DNA of 32,839 nucleotides from Sandaracinaceae bacterium (GTDB lineage: Bacteria; Myxococcota_A; Polyangia; Polyangiales; Sandaracinaceae), in assembly GCA_019694315.1 (NCBI GenBank), contig JAIBCE010000048.1, positions 1-32,839 of the forward strand, in the 5' to 3' direction. Every line of letters begins with the position of its first letter. Position 1 is the stretch's first letter. The position numbers and the translations under genes are program-made. The notes beneath the pieces are model-generated. The model saw only the letters and a program-made list of their open reading frames with translations, did not search any database and was not told the origin of the DNA. Positions 1 through 7,623 of the stretch are shown in pieces.

Positions 1-1287
1 GTGCCCGATGCGTTCTCCGCCGACGCGCACGCGTGCCTCGCGAACGATGACGTCTGTGACGGAGTGGACGCGGACTGCGATGGGATCGACGACACGAACG
101 AGGCCACCGCGCACGAGGCCTGCGGGTGGCGTTGCTCTGCCAACCCCACGGCCGCCACGCCCGTGTGCGAGAGCATCGATCGCATCGCCGCAGGGGGACA
201 TCACACCTGCGTGGTGACCTCGGCGCTGCGCGATCTCTGGTGCTGGGGGACCGACGCGTCGGAGCAGCTCCCGGGCATCAGTGCGGCCTCGCCGATCGGG
301 CCGACGCGCTCGACGCTGACCGACGTGGTCGATCTCTGTGCGTACTCGAACGGCACCTGCGTGCTCACGCCCACCGAGGTGCGCTGCGAAGGGACGGGCG
401 CCCCAGGTGGCAGCCCCTGGACGAGCGCGGTCCACGCGACCGACGTGGCGTGCGGCGTCAATCACGTCTGCGTGGTTCGCGACGACGGTCACGTGCTCTG
501 CGCGGGGCGCAACGGGAATGGCGGAACGCCCACGGGTCAGGTCGGTGTCGCGCCTGGCCTCGGGATCGGCCCGTACACGAGCCTCGTCGACGTGCCCATG
601 CCTGGCGCCGTGCGCGCGAGCGCGGTGGTCGTCGGAGACAACTTCAGCTGCGCGATGGTCGATGCCGACGTCGACTCGAACAGCCGGGTCGTCTGCTGGG
701 GCGCCAACGACGTGGGCGAGCTCGGTCGCACCACGGCCACGACGATGACCGAAGTGGCCGACTTCGTGGCCGGGTCGCTGCGCTTCAAGTCGCTCGCGGC
801 CTCCGCGCTCGCGGCGTGCGCCTCGACGGGCTCCGACGGGGGCGCCACGCCGGACGTGTTCTGCTGGGGATATCGCGACGCGGGCGTGGTCATCGGCCAA
901 TCCGTCGCGACGATGGGCGTGTTCGCGCCGACCGCCGACCCGGTGGGTGTGCACTCGCTGCACGCGCTCGCGGCGGGGCCGCGTCTCTTCTGCGGCTCGG
1001 ACCCCATGGGCTTCGTGAATTGTTGGGGCTCGCAGGTCTCTGGCGAATTCGCGCTCGTGCCGCGCTCGTCGACGCCCGTCGTGCACGTGACGCCGGTGCG
1101 GGTGCTGCCCCTCGCCGGCGGGATTGCCACCACGGGAAATCCACTCGCGATCGGCTTCACGGGCAGTGACGGTCACCTCTGCGTCGTCGGTGGTGGCGTG
1201 GTCCGATGTTGGGGATCGAATGGACACGGTGAGTCGGGGCGACCCGTCTCGGGCCCCGTGCTCGACGCCGAGGTAGTGAGGCCATGA
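1..1287 (+). CDS. RCC1-repeat surface protein, 5'-truncated by window edge
   Basis: The open frame runs from the first base, so the true start and any signal peptide lie outside the window; the GTG at position 1 is probably internal. Near the N-terminus is a MopE/thrombospondin-3-like Asp motif (CDGVDADCDGIDD, about residues 19-31), a probable divalent-cation loop. The rest is a chain of RCC1-type blades, recognisable by repeated C-x-x-x-x-[WF]-CWG cores (LWCWG, VVCWGANDVGELG, VFCWG, VNCWG, VRCWGSNGHGESG), suggesting a seven-bladed propeller with paired cysteines. In this lineage such proteins are usually secreted or lipid-anchored, with unknown ligands. It belongs to the same family as the two RCC1 lipoproteins at 29356-32756. 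The stop lies 50 nt upstream of the TPR gene start, so cotranscription is plausible. The family call is firm; the biological role is unknown. Confidence 0.85.
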   Translation: MPDAFSADAHACLANDDVCDGVDADCDGIDDTNEATAHEACGWRCSANPTAATPVCESIDRIAAGGHHTCVVTSALRDLWCWGTDASEQLPGISAASPIGPTRSTLTDVVDLCAYSNGTCVLTPTEVRCEGTGAPGGSPWTSAVHATDVACGVNHVCVVRDDGHVLCAGRNGNGGTPTGQVGVAPGLGIGPYTSLVDVPMPGAVRASAVVVGDNFSCAMVDADVDSNSRVVCWGANDVGELGRTTATTMTEVADFVAGSLRFKSLAASALAACASTGSDGGATPDVFCWGYRDAGVVIGQSVATMGVFAPTADPVGVHSLHALAAGPRLFCGSDPMGFVNCWGSQVSGEFALVPRSSTPVVHVTPVRVLPLAGGIATTGNPLAIGFTGSDGHLCVVGGGVVRCWGSNGHGESGRPVSGPVLDAEVVRP

Positions 1288-1337
1288 GGTGTCTCCGTGC
1301 GACCGACGCGGCTCCTTGGACGTGGGTGAGAGGGCGT

Positions 1338-2213
1338 ATGAGCACCTCGCTTCGGACACTGGCTTGTGTCGTCATCCTCCTCGCGGCGACGAGCGCTCGA
1401 GCCCAAGAGGGCTCGTCGTCGCCGGGCGCCCAGATCACCGATCTCGACGAGCGGGCGCGCGTGCACTTCCAGGCGGGCACCGACTACTTCGAGCGCGGTG
1501 ACTACGAGGCTGCGCTGCGCGAGCTCGAGCTCGCCCACCAGATGAGCCCGCGTCCCGCACTGCTCTACAACCTGGGCTCGTGTCTCGAGCGCATGGGGCG
1601 CTTGGACGACGCAGCCGATCGCCTGGAGCAGTACGTCGCGGAGGCCCATCCGGCCGACGGTGCGGCCATCTCCGAGCGTGCGCAGCGCCTGCGTGCTCGC
1701 GCCCGCGCGGTCGCGGGCGGGTCATCCGAGAGTCGGCCGGACACCGGATCAGACAGTCGGTCGGACACGGGATCAGACAGTCGGTCGGACACGGGATCAG
1801 ACGGTCGGTCGGACACGGGATCAGACGGTCGGTCCGACACTGGGTCAGACAGTCCATCGGATTCGCCATCAGGCGATCCGTCGGACGCGGGATCAGGCGC
1901 GGGGTCGGGGCGCACGCCGCACGTCGCGTCGTGGATCACGCTGGGTGTCGGCGCGGCGGCGCTGGCGGGCTTCGCCGTGCTCGGTGGCCTGGCGCTCGCC
2001 GAGGACGGTGCCCTCGAGACGCGCTGCGGCACGAGCTGCACGCGCGACGACGTGGGCACGCTCGAGGGCCTCGCGATCGGCGCCGACGTGAGCCTGGCGG
2101 TGGGCCTCGTGCTCGCGGCGACCGGGGTGGTGCTCGCGCTGAGCACCGACGAGGGCTCACCCGAGACGCCGCGCGTGGAGCTGGGCCCGGGGGCGCTGCG
2201 CGTGCGCTTCTGA
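1338..2213 (+). CDS. TPR-repeat exported protein with Ser/Asp/Gly minisatellite linker
   Basis: I chose the ATG at 1338 because GAGAGGG lies just upstream and the product then begins with a classic signal peptide (residues 1-22, ending TSARA-QE). An upstream ATG at 1284 overlaps the preceding stop but would put 18 odd residues before the signal. Residues about 38-105 hold TPR helices (FQAGTDYFERGDYEAALRE and ALLYNLGSCLERMGRLDDA). A low-complexity linker of GSDSRSDT-type octapeptides follows (about residues 135-182). The C-terminus has two hydrophobic segments (WITLGVGAAALAGFAVLGGL and SLAVGLVLAATGVVLAL) separated by a two-cysteine loop. This architecture (signal, one or two TPRs, variable linker, two TM helices) is common in myxobacterial genomes and has no assigned function; it may scaffold an envelope complex. 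Length is 291 aa. Confidence 0.85.
   Translation: MSTSLRTLACVVILLAATSARAQEGSSSPGAQITDLDERARVHFQAGTDYFERGDYEAALRELELAHQMSPRPALLYNLGSCLERMGRLDDAADRLEQYVAEAHPADGAAISERAQRLRARARAVAGGSSESRPDTGSDSRSDTGSDSRSDTGSDGRSDTGSDGRSDTGSDSPSDSPSGDPSDAGSGAGSGRTPHVASWITLGVGAAALAGFAVLGGLALAEDGALETRCGTSCTRDDVGTLEGLAIGADVSLAVGLVLAATGVVLALSTDEGSPETPRVELGPGALRVRF
1740..1883 (+). repeat. 24-nt in-frame tandem repeat (about 5 good copies plus 1 degenerate)
   Basis: Units start at 1740, 1764, 1788, 1812 and 1836, with a decayed sixth at 1860. Each encodes an octapeptide close to DTGSDSRS; differences include AGT/GGT (Ser/Gly) swaps and a few silent changes. Adjacent units are near-identical at DNA level, as expected for recent slippage or unequal crossing-over. 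Because the unit is 24 nt, copy-number change keeps the frame and alters only the length of the linker between the TPRs and the membrane segments. Confidence 0.92.
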
Positions 2214-2289
2214 TCGCCTGGAGTCGTTCGAGAGCGCTGGCGACGGATCCGGAGCGGCGTGTCCCGACGAGCGCTCGGTCCGACCAAGT

Positions 2290-2313
2290 CGCGTCGACGC
2301 GGTGGGTCCACCG
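2290..2313 (+). promoter_or_regulatory. Two abutting palindromes upstream of the FG-GAP lipoprotein
   Basis: A perfect 12-bp palindrome (CGCGTCGACGCG, 2290-2301) overlaps by two bases a second inverted repeat (CGGTGG-GT-CCACCG, 2300-2313). They lie 31-54 nt before the TANNNT box at 2344, where a repressor or activator site would be expected. No T-tract follows, so a terminator for the TPR gene is less likely. Regulator binding is inferred from position only. Confidence 0.4.
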
Positions 2314-2343
2314 TCTCGGCGATTCCGTGGTGAGCCCTTCCTG

Positions 2344-2349
2344 TAGGAT
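2344..2349 (+). promoter_or_regulatory. Putative -10 box TAGGAT, leaderless start of the FG-GAP lipoprotein
   Basis: TAGGAT ends 6 nt before the ATG at 2356, so transcription would begin at or next to the start codon. A GAGGG run lies in those 6 nt but is too close to the ATG for normal Shine-Dalgarno pairing. No convincing -35 was seen. Confidence 0.5.
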
Positions 2350-2355
2350 GAGGGC

Positions 2356-4812
2356 ATGCGCACGGCCTTCCTTCCTCTCGTGGCTCCTCTCGCTCTCTTC
2401 TCGGCGCTCGCGCTCTCGGGCTGCGACTGCGGCTCTGCCGTTCGTTCGTGTGCATCGAGCTCGGACTGCAGCGCGAGCGAGCAATGCCAGGATCGCGTCT
2501 GCGTGCCGCGGGGCGACGCGGGCCCCGGCGTCGACGCGCCCGGCGGCGGCGACGACGCGAGCACGTGCACCGACCTTCGTCCGCGCTGCGGCATCAGCTG
2601 CTGCAACGAGGACCAGATCTGCAACGCGGGCCGCTGTGAGCTGTCGTGCGCGGCGGAGCTCCAGTGCGGCACGGTGTGCTGCGACACCGGTCAGGAGTGC
2701 CTGACCGATCGCTGCGTGGTCGCATGCGCCGACGAGGCGCAGCGCTGCGGCACCGACGGCAACCTGTGCTGCGGCGCCGATCAGGCGTGCCTGCGCGACG
2801 CATGCGTCGATCTCGGGCCCGCCTGCACGTACACCGAGGAGTGCGCCCTCGACGAGGTCTGCGAGCCCACGCTCGGGCGCTGCACACCCCGCAGCTCCGT
2901 GGACGTGTGCGAGTACCGGCCGCCCGTCGGTGACTTCGCCCCCGTGATCGGCTGTCGATGGCAGCCTCCGGCGGGCGCGCGCCGCGCCTCGGACGACATC
3001 GTCATGGCGCCGGCGGTCGCGAACCTCACCGACGACAACGGCGACGGCGAGACCAACACGCTCGACGTGCCCGACATCGCGTTCGTCTCCTTCGACCGCG
3101 TGACCGACGGCTGCTGCACCGCGCGCGGCACGCTCCGCATCGTCGATGGTCGCTGCAACGACGACGGCACCATGACGACGATCGCCACCGTCGACACGCC
3201 CTTCCTCGACAATTCCACTGGCCTCGCGATCGGCAACCTGCACCCCGCGGCGATGACCGCGGAGCGTGCGCCCGAGATCGTCGCGACCATCCAGAACGGC
3301 GGGACGATCGCGTTCCGTCGCACGGCCGCGGATGGCTCGACGTGGGAGACGATGTGGCACAACACGATGCACCTCGCGGCGGGTCGCTACAACGGCTCGG
3401 GGGCGGCGCCCTCGCTCGCCGATCTCGACGGCGACGGTCAGACCGAGGTCATCGTGGGCAACGTCGTGCTGAACGGGCTCGACGGCACCGTGCGCTGGGA
3501 CGGCAACGTGACCGTGCGCCCGGGCGCCGGCGTCGGGAACAACGCGTTCCTCGGGCCCACCTCGACGGTGGCGGATCTCGATCTCGATGGCACGCCCGAG
3601 GTCATCGCGGGCAACACCGTGTACGACGGGCCGACGGGCGCCGAGGTGTGGACCTTCGCGTACACGACCACGAACTCCGCGTGCGGCGGCTCGGTCACGT
3701 GCGACGGCTACAACGCGGTGGGCAACTTCGACGACGATCCCGAGGGGGAGGTGGTGATCGTGCGCCGCGGCGAGGTCTTCGTGCTCGAGCACGACGGCAC
3801 GCTCAAGACGCGCGTGGCGATCCCCATCGACGACTGCGCCAACAACGAGGGCGGCCCGCCGACGGTCGCAGACTTCGACGGCGACGGACACGCCGAGATC
3901 GGCGTCGCGAGCGCGGACTTCTACGTGGTCTTCGATCTCCAGTGCACGGGCGATCCGCTGCCGAGCGGGTGCATCGCCACGAACGTGCGCTGGCAGGTGC
4001 CCAACACCGACTGCTCGAGCCGCTCCACGGGCTCGAGCGTGTTCGACTTCGACGGCGACGGTCGCGCCGAGGTCGTGTACGCGGACGAGCAGAATTTCCG
4101 CATCTTCAGCGGTGTCGACGGCACGGTGCTCTTCGACGACACCGATCACACGAGCAACACGCGTCTCGAGATGCCGATCGTCGTCGACGTGGACAACGAC
4201 GGAAAGAGCGAGGTGCTCGTGCCCGAGGCGCCCGGCACCGACGTGCCCGACGGCCTCGTGGTGTGGACCGACGCGGGCAACAACTGGGTGCGCACGCGGC
4301 GCATCTGGAACCAGCACAGCTATCACGTGACCAACATCAGCGAGGACGCGCAGGTCCCGGCCCACGAAGAGCCGAACTGGTCCAACCCCCGCTTCAACCA
4401 CTTCCGCCAGAACGTGCAGCCCGCGGGCCTCTTCGATGCGCCCGATCTCGTCGTGTCCACGATCGTCGAGACGATGTGTGATCCGTCGAGCGCCACGGCC
4501 GAGATCGCGGTCACGGTCGCGAACCGCGGCGCGCTCGGCGTGGCGCCCGGCGTGCCGGTGCTGGTCCGCGTCACACCGATGGGCGGCGCGGCGGTCACCC
4601 TGCCCGTGCAGCTCACGCGCACGCTCATCCTGCCGGGTCGCAGCGAGACGCTGACGTTCTCGTACACCGCGGCGGGCGGCTTCACCTTCGAGTCGTTCAC
4701 CGTCGAGGCGACCGTCGACTCCGACGGCATGGGCGGCTCGGAGTACAATGAGTGTCTCGAGGACAACAACACGCTGACGAGCGATCCGCTCATGACGTGC
4801 ATGTTCGGTTGA
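2356..4812 (+). CDS. Large Cys-rich FG-GAP/VCBS lipoprotein with CARDB-like C-terminus
   Basis: The product is 818 aa. Residues 1-22 are a lipoprotein signal with lipobox LSGC, lipidated at Cys23. Residues about 24-190 form a Cys-rich region of short repeats (CGISCCNEDQICN, CGTVCCDTGQECL, LCCGADQACL), probably disulfide-bonded and resembling EB/dickkopf-like modules. Residues about 210-690 contain FG-GAP/VCBS blades with Ca-binding DxDxDG loops (DLDGDGQTEVIVGN, DLDLDGTPEVIAGN, DFDGDGHAEIGVAS, DFDGDGRAEVVYAD, DVDNDGKSEVLVP), giving a beta-propeller. From about 695 (APDLVVSTIVETMC) the tail resembles CARDB, an Ig-like adhesion domain, with a conserved ending ECLEDNNTL. It is likely anchored at the cell surface and may bind protein or glycan; no enzyme motif is seen. 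The DxDxDG loops belong to FG-GAP blades, not dockerins. The next gene starts 25 nt later with its own strong Shine-Dalgarno. Confidence 0.88.
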   Translation: MRTAFLPLVAPLALFSALALSGCDCGSAVRSCASSSDCSASEQCQDRVCVPRGDAGPGVDAPGGGDDASTCTDLRPRCGISCCNEDQICNAGRCELSCAAELQCGTVCCDTGQECLTDRCVVACADEAQRCGTDGNLCCGADQACLRDACVDLGPACTYTEECALDEVCEPTLGRCTPRSSVDVCEYRPPVGDFAPVIGCRWQPPAGARRASDDIVMAPAVANLTDDNGDGETNTLDVPDIAFVSFDRVTDGCCTARGTLRIVDGRCNDDGTMTTIATVDTPFLDNSTGLAIGNLHPAAMTAERAPEIVATIQNGGTIAFRRTAADGSTWETMWHNTMHLAAGRYNGSGAAPSLADLDGDGQTEVIVGNVVLNGLDGTVRWDGNVTVRPGAGVGNNAFLGPTSTVADLDLDGTPEVIAGNTVYDGPTGAEVWTFAYTTTNSACGGSVTCDGYNAVGNFDDDPEGEVVIVRRGEVFVLEHDGTLKTRVAIPIDDCANNEGGPPTVADFDGDGHAEIGVASADFYVVFDLQCTGDPLPSGCIATNVRWQVPNTDCSSRSTGSSVFDFDGDGRAEVVYADEQNFRIFSGVDGTVLFDDTDHTSNTRLEMPIVVDVDNDGKSEVLVPEAPGTDVPDGLVVWTDAGNNWVRTRRIWNQHSYHVTNISEDAQVPAHEEPNWSNPRFNHFRQNVQPAGLFDAPDLVVSTIVETMCDPSSATAEIAVTVANRGALGVAPGVPVLVRVTPMGGAAVTLPVQLTRTLILPGRSETLTFSYTAAGGFTFESFTVEATVDSDGMGGSEYNECLEDNNTLTSDPLMTCMFG

Positions 4813-4837
4813 GCTCGTCGGGGCAGAGGAGGTGCGC

Positions 4838-5446
4838 ATGTCGCGCCGCGAGCCCTTCTACGATCGTCGTCTCGGTGAGGCCCTGCGCTTCGCGGCCGAC
4901 GCGTTCGCGCACAAGGAACGCAAGGGCACCGGCACGCCGTACATGACCCACCTCCTCGCCGTCACCACCACCGTGATGGAGCACGGTGGCTCGGCCGAGC
5001 AGTGCATCGCGGCAGCGCTGCACGACTACCTCGAGGACATCGAGGGGAGCTCCGCCGGCGAGCTCGAGACGCGCTTCGGGCCGGAGGTCACGCGGCTCGT
5101 CCTGGCCCTCTCGGACAGCACGCGGCCGGGCCACAAGGAGCCGTGGAAGGAGCGCAAGCTCCGCTACCTCGCGCACCTGCGTGAGGCCGGAGAAGACGTG
5201 AAGCTCGTGTCGGCCGCCGACAAGCTCCACAACGCGAGCTCGATCGTGAAGGATCGCGCGCGCATGGGCGACGCGATCTTCGAGCGCTTCACGCCCTCCA
5301 AGGACGAGACGCTCTGGTACTACCGCGAGGTGATCGAGGCCCTCTCGCACGGCTGGGATCACGCGCTGCTCGACGAGCTGCGGCGTGAGGTGCATCGCCT
5401 CCACGAGGAATCGGCCCAGGAGCGTGGTCGTTCGAGGTCGTCGTGA
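4838..5446 (+). CDS. Small alarmone hydrolase, MESH1/SpoT-type HD phosphohydrolase
   Basis: The predicted role is removal of the 3'-pyrophosphate from (p)ppGpp, or from another 3'-phosphorylated nucleotide, in the cytoplasm. The ATG at 4838 is chosen over the GTG two codons upstream because AGAGGAGGT ends 4 nt before it. The 202-aa product is close to the length of stand-alone MESH1-type hydrolases (about 180 aa) and has no synthetase or regulatory domain. The metal and catalytic set is intact: His38 (YMTHLLAV), His62-Asp63 with Glu66-Asp67 (LHDYLEDI) and Asp128 (AADKLHN). This spacing follows human MESH1 (H35, H61-D62, E65-D66, D122). The stop overlaps the GTG of the next gene by 4 nt, implying translational coupling to a membrane protein, an unusual partner for an alarmone hydrolase. 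The HD family is certain; the exact substrate is inferred. Confidence 0.9.
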   Translation: MSRREPFYDRRLGEALRFAADAFAHKERKGTGTPYMTHLLAVTTTVMEHGGSAEQCIAAALHDYLEDIEGSSAGELETRFGPEVTRLVLALSDSTRPGHKEPWKERKLRYLAHLREAGEDVKLVSAADKLHNASSIVKDRARMGDAIFERFTPSKDETLWYYREVIEALSHGWDHALLDELRREVHRLHEESAQERGRSRSS

Positions 5447-6123
5447 GCGGTGACGAGTACGAGACGAAGTTCATGGAGGCGGGCGAGACCGTCCGTCACC
5501 GCGACAAGGTCGTATGGCGCTGGGGCCTGCCGCTCATGGGAGGCTTCTCGCTCCTGGCGCTCGCGCTCGCGATCATGGACTTCACGCTCGCGGCGTCGCA
5601 GGCCGGCACGGGCGCGCTCGTGGGCGCTGCGGTCGGTGTGCTCCTCCTCTTCGCGAGCGGCGTGCTCGGGTTCACCGCGGCCACGCTCACGGTGCTGCGC
5701 ACGGTGGTGACCGATCGCGCGGTGCACGTGCAGTACGGCCTCTGGGGCCCGACCATCCCGCTCGACGCGATCGACTCGGTCGAGATCGCGAAGTACGACT
5801 GGACGCGCTTCGGAGGCTGGGGCCTGCGAGGTACGGGCGACGAGCGCGCGTTCACGATCCAGGGCCACGACGAGGCCACGCTCTGCATCCGATGGCGAGA
5901 GGGCGGAGCGCTCAAGACCACGTGGTTCAGCACCGACGATCCCGGCAACACCGCGCTCGCCATCGAGCGCGCGCGCGCCGCGCAGAAGGCAGGCCCGCGT
6001 GTGCGCGTGGCCTTCGACGAGAGCCCGCCCGACGCGGCCGAGGCGAGCGAGAGCGACGCTTCGAGCGACGCACGAGACGAGCGCGACACCAAGCGTGGGT
6101 CGGCAGCGGCGCGATCCGAGTGA
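5443..6123 (+). CDS. Two-TM membrane protein with PH-like cytoplasmic domain
   Basis: The GTG start at 5443 sits in a 4-nt GTGA overlap with the stop of the HD hydrolase. The product is 226 aa. Two hydrophobic helices (about residues 29-49 and 56-78) form a hairpin. A compact domain follows (about 85-180) beginning LRTVVTDRAVHVQYGLWGPTIPL, with a pattern seen in bacterial PH-like (bPH) proteins: strand-rich, the phrase IPLDAIDSVEI, and a later stretch (TIQGHDEATLCIRW) lining up with a beta-sheet edge. The last 45 residues are an acidic/basic disordered tail rich in Ser, Asp, Glu and Arg. I do not recognise a named family beyond PH-like. Coupling to the upstream hydrolase suggests shared expression; a physical link is speculation. 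Confidence 0.75.
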   Translation: MSGDEYETKFMEAGETVRHRDKVVWRWGLPLMGGFSLLALALAIMDFTLAASQAGTGALVGAAVGVLLLFASGVLGFTAATLTVLRTVVTDRAVHVQYGLWGPTIPLDAIDSVEIAKYDWTRFGGWGLRGTGDERAFTIQGHDEATLCIRWREGGALKTTWFSTDDPGNTALAIERARAAQKAGPRVRVAFDESPPDAAEASESDASSDARDERDTKRGSAAARSE

Positions 6124-6171
6124 ATCGGCGCTCTGGCGTCGCGTGCGATCGGAGGCGCGAGCGCCCGAGGA

Positions 6172-7446
6172 TCAGAAGGCGTCGAGCTCGGCGACGAACG
6201 CGTCGACGATCGCGCGTGGGTCCTCGGCGCAGTGCGCGTCGCTCGAGACGCCGAGGCGCACGGCGCCCGCATAGCTGAGGAGCGAGAGGCCGAGGCCCAG
6301 GCCGCCGCTCACCGGCGCCCACACGATCATGCTGCTCACGCGATGCCCTGCGAGGTGCACCTCCGCCAGGGGCCCCGGCACGTTCGTGATCAGCGCCGTC
6401 GCCTTGGACGCGAAGAGTGACACGCCGAGGTGCTCGATCTCCTTGCTCGCCACGCCCATGGCCGCGAGCACCGCGAGCGCCACGGTCGCGTCGGGCTGCT
6501 CCTTCACGCGGTCCATGCGCCGCTTCGTCTCGCGGAGCCGCAGCGCGCGATCGGCGATGGCGATGGGCATGTCGACGAAGACGAGGCCGATGTGGTTGCC
6601 GAGGCCGTCCCCTGCGCGGCCCCCCGGGATGTGCACGGGCACGAGGGCGCGGACCTCTCGCTCGCCATCCCACCCGCGCGCGAGGAGGTCGGTGCGCATC
6701 GCGCCGGCGCACGCGGCCATGAGCACGTCGTTGATCTTGCCACCGATGTGCTCTGCGACGGCGCGCACGCGCTCGAGCGAGATGGGCTCGGACCACGCCA
6801 CGCGCTTGAGCACGCCGAGGGGTCGCTTGTACGCGGTGTGCGGATCGCTCGAGAGGAGCAAGAGACGACCCAGCGTCGCGGTCTGTCGCGCGGCCTCCCT
6901 GGCCAGATCGAACGCGCCCTCGGCGCGGCGCAGATGGCCCGGCGCGGGCGGCCGGAGCGAGAGCCCCTCGTCCGTCATCGAGAGCAGGAGGCCGACGAGC
7001 GCGATGCCGTCGCCGATGCAGTGATGGAGGCGCACGACGAGCGCACAGGCCTCGCGTCCGTCGAGCAAGAGGCCCTCGACGACGTGCAGCTGCCAGAGCG
7101 GTCGCTCGCGATCGAGGCGCTGGCTCGCCAGATCGCTGACGAGCGCCTCGAGCGCCGCGCGATCGTGGGGTGCGGGCAGGCCCACGCGGTGCACGTGGTT
7201 GCGCAGGTCGAAGCAGGGATCGTCCTCCCAGTGGGGCGGCACGCCCGGCAGCCGCGAGTCCGCGACGCGCAGCGAGAAGCGCGCGTGCACGAGGAGCTTC
7301 TCGCGCACGAGGGCCTCGAGGCGTGCCGCGTCGGCCTGACCCTCGAGCACGAGGACCGCGGTGATCATCATCGGGTTCGTGGGCTCGTCCATGCGGAGCC
7401 ACGCGGTGTCCACGGCGGTGAAGGGCTCGGCGCTCGAATTCGTCAT
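6172..7446 (-). CDS. WS/DGAT acyltransferase (wax ester synthase / diacylglycerol acyltransferase)
   Basis: The predicted reaction transfers an acyl group from acyl-CoA to a fatty alcohol or diacylglycerol, making storage wax ester or triacylglycerol at the cytoplasmic membrane or lipid bodies. The start is the ATG at 7446, preceded by AGAGAGG; a longer frame to 7575 adds an Arg-rich stretch foreign to the family. The 424-aa product begins with the family N-terminus (AVDTAWLRMDEPTNPMMI) and has PLWQLHVVEGL at 116-126. The active-site HHxxxDG motif is intact as HHCIGDG (141-147). The C-terminal NVPGP motif (TALITNVPGP) and the SLLSYAG segment are also present. Length is slightly under the roughly 450 aa of well-studied members. 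It is divergent from the esterase-like gene at 7624 and convergent with the PH-like gene. Substrate preference cannot be read from sequence. Confidence 0.92.
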   Translation of the reverse strand: MTNSSAEPFTAVDTAWLRMDEPTNPMMITAVLVLEGQADAARLEALVREKLLVHARFSLRVADSRLPGVPPHWEDDPCFDLRNHVHRVGLPAPHDRAALEALVSDLASQRLDRERPLWQLHVVEGLLLDGREACALVVRLHHCIGDGIALVGLLLSMTDEGLSLRPPAPGHLRRAEGAFDLAREAARQTATLGRLLLLSSDPHTAYKRPLGVLKRVAWSEPISLERVRAVAEHIGGKINDVLMAACAGAMRTDLLARGWDGEREVRALVPVHIPGGRAGDGLGNHIGLVFVDMPIAIADRALRLRETKRRMDRVKEQPDATVALAVLAAMGVASKEIEHLGVSLFASKATALITNVPGPLAEVHLAGHRVSSMIVWAPVSGGLGLGLSLLSYAGAVRLGVSSDAHCAEDPRAIVDAFVAELDAF

Positions 7447-7609
7447 CGTGGGCCTCTCTACGCGCGCGCCGGCCCCTGACCGAGAGGTCCGCGTGCGCTC
7501 GCTCCCGATAGCCTGCGCCCGGAGAAGAGCCACGCGGGTCGCGCGGCCACGGCGGAGCGCTGGTTGCGGTCGCACGCGTTTGGCGATGTCGTCGCGGAGC
7601 GAGCCCGCG

Positions 7610-7615
7610 TATCCT
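7610..7615 (+). promoter_or_regulatory. Putative -10 box TATCCT, leaderless start of the esterase-like lipoprotein
   Basis: TATCCT ends 8 nt before the ATG at 7624, and no Shine-Dalgarno lies between them. The 177-bp space to the divergent WS/DGAT start shows no further clear inverted repeat. Confidence 0.5.
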
Positions 7616-7623
7616 GTTCCGCC

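Noticed and set aside
3400..4200. DxDxDG loops considered as dockerin domains
   Set aside because: Spacing and flanking motifs (VIVGN, VLVPE) fit FG-GAP/VCBS blades, and no cohesin or cellulase is nearby.
1936..4839. 967-aa minus-strand frame opposite the FG-GAP lipoprotein
   Set aside because: Arg/His/Ala/Val-rich with no domain; a shadow of the plus-strand gene caused by high GC at third codon positions.
6127..6165. GGCGCTC..GAGCGCC inverted repeat as terminator between the PH-like and WS/DGAT genes
   Set aside because: Only 7 bp with a 25-nt loop, expected often by chance at this GC content.
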